NCBI GenBank assembly: GCA_003445095.1 | Contig: DLVS01000218.1 | Location: forward strand, 1 to 6,321 | From: Verrucomicrobiales bacterium | Lineage (GTDB): Bacteria; Verrucomicrobiota; Verrucomicrobiia; Limisphaerales; UBA9464 | Length of the DNA stretch: 6,321 nucleotides | Direction of reading: 5' to 3' | Shown: positions 5,557 to 6,321 of the stretch, one piece after another | Layout of the letters: every line of letters begins with the position of its first letter | Position numbering within the stretch: position 1 is the first letter of the stretch | The notes under the pieces: model-generated | What the model saw: the letters and a program-made list of their open reading frames with translations, nothing else | What the model was told of the DNA's origin: nothing | Databases searched by the model: none | Made by a program: the position numbers and the translations under genes

Positions 5557-6321
5557 TCACTTTCCTCCCGCCGCTCCTTCGCCCCGCGGATCCGCCGCAC
5601 CGACGAAACCCGTGCCAGAAGGATCGATCGCCACGGCTTGAGCGGCTCCGATGGCCGACTCTTCAACCACTCGGTGTCCCATTCGGCGCAACGATTCCTG
5701 AACCGGAATCCCCACCGTTCGTTCGATGTGCAACTCGTCCGGACGCCACTGGTGATGAAATCGCGGGCGGGCCAACGCGGCGTCCACTGGTAGTCCGAAG
5801 TCCACCGTTCGAAGGATGGCCAGCACCGTTTGGGTGATGATCGTTGGCCCGCCCGCCGCCCCGACACACAGGATTGGACGACCGCCACGCATCACGATCG
5901 TCGGACTCATACTCGACAAAGGACGTTTGCCGCCAGCGATGGAGTTGGCTTCGGCACCGACCAAGCCAAAGAAGTTGGGCACGCCAGGTTGCGCTGCGAA
6001 GTCGTCCATTTGATTGTTGAGGAGGACACCGGTGCCAGGAACGGTCACCTTCGATCCGAAACTCGTGTTGATCGTCGCGGTGAGTCCGACCCAATTGCCC
6101 TCGGAATCCGCCGTGGAAAGGTGGGTGGTGTGGCGGCTTTGCTCTCGCCCAAAAACGTCGGTTCCAGCGTCGGAAGGCCGACCTGCTTCCTGGACCGGCG
6201 TGGCTCGAAGCCGATCGATTTGGGCAGCGAGGGTGGCGGCATAATCCTTGGAGATTAGCCCGCGAGGTACCGCGGAAAAGTCAGGGTCGCCGAGCCACTT
6301 TGCGCGGTCCGCAAAGGCCAG
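5557..6321 (-). CDS. ggt: Gamma-glutamyltranspeptidase, C-terminal 254 residues (5' end beyond window)
   Basis: The enzyme cleaves the gamma-glutamyl bond of glutathione and related peptides, passing it to water or amino acids; it is usually periplasmic or exported and cuts itself into large and small subunits. The fragment opens with FADRAKWLGDPDF and VPRGLISKDY, the end of the large subunit. RHTTHLSTAD holds the autoprocessing site: the first Thr of TTH (codon 6129-6127) matches the catalytic N-terminal Thr of the small subunit (Thr391 in Escherichia coli). LLNNQMDDF, then RPLSSMSPT with the Ser-Ser pair, GAAGGPTIIT (Gly-Gly oxyanion loop) and RFHHQWRPDEL are all present, so the small subunit appears intact and active. 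The frame is open to base 6321 with no stop; a GTG inside it at 6048 is not the real start. Roughly the first 55% of the protein, with any signal peptide, is missing because of the window edge, not because of decay. Confidence 0.95.
   Translation of the reverse strand: MAFADRAKWLGDPDFSAVPRGLISKDYAATLAAQIDRLRATPVQEAGRPSDAGTDVFGREQSRHTTHLSTADSEGNWVGLTATINTSFGSKVTVPGTGVLLNNQMDDFAAQPGVPNFFGLVGAEANSIAGGKRPLSSMSPTIVMRGGRPILCVGAAGGPTIITQTVLAILRTVDFGLPVDAALARPRFHHQWRPDELHIERTVGIPVQESLRRMGHRVVEESAIGAAQAVAIDPSGTGFVGAADPRGEGAAGGK

Noticed and set aside
5526..5888. 121-residue N-terminal extension of the ArsR-methyltransferase frame
   Set aside because: It overlaps the well-supported gamma-glutamyltranspeptidase C-terminus, is Arg/Ser/Trp-rich and resembles no domain; the ArsR domain begins right after ATG 5525.

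Overview
The window looks like GC-rich (roughly 57-58% by eye) chromosomal bacterial DNA with compact, mostly co-oriented genes. Shine-Dalgarno sequences are weak or absent. There are no phage, IS, CRISPR, tRNA or rRNA signals. The gene set is a glucosyl-3-phosphoglycerate-synthase-like enzyme with GT4 glycosyltransferases, an ArsR-methyltransferase fusion and a gamma-glutamyltranspeptidase. It would fit a Gram-negative, PVC-type bacterium (Verrucomicrobia or Planctomycetes), but that placement is inference from family distribution and not proven here.

Left block (1-3868): a sugar-transfer locus split over a divergent intergenic region of about 213 bp. Running leftward on the minus strand are a family 4 glycosyltransferase with an unusually long C-terminus (2446->893), a HAD-family hydrolase joined to it by an ATGA stop/start overlap (896->177), and after a 68 bp gap the first 36 codons of another gene that looks like a second glycosyltransferase (108->1, cut by the window edge). 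Running rightward from 2660 is a 402-residue GT-A enzyme resembling glucosyl-3-phosphoglycerate synthase (GT81-like). Together they resemble a pathway for a glucosylglycerate-type compatible solute or a mannosylated derivative (GpgS, further glycosyltransferases, HAD phosphatase). The exact product cannot be read from the sequence, and the HAD enzyme has Tyr where a classical phosphatase has its second catalytic Asp.

Right block (3976-6321), all on the minus strand: a gamma-glutamyltranspeptidase running in from beyond the right edge (only the C-terminal 254 residues, including the autoprocessing Thr and the whole small subunit), then after 31 bp a fusion of an ArsR-type winged helix and a SAM-dependent methyltransferase (5525->4566), then a 290 bp gap with no gene, then a small antibiotic-biosynthesis-monooxygenase (ABM) domain protein (4275->3976). 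The ABM gene converges on the GpgS-like gene.

The starts of the four complete genes with long open upstream extensions (GT4, GpgS-like, ArsR-methyltransferase, ABM) were moved inward to where recognisable family sequence begins.
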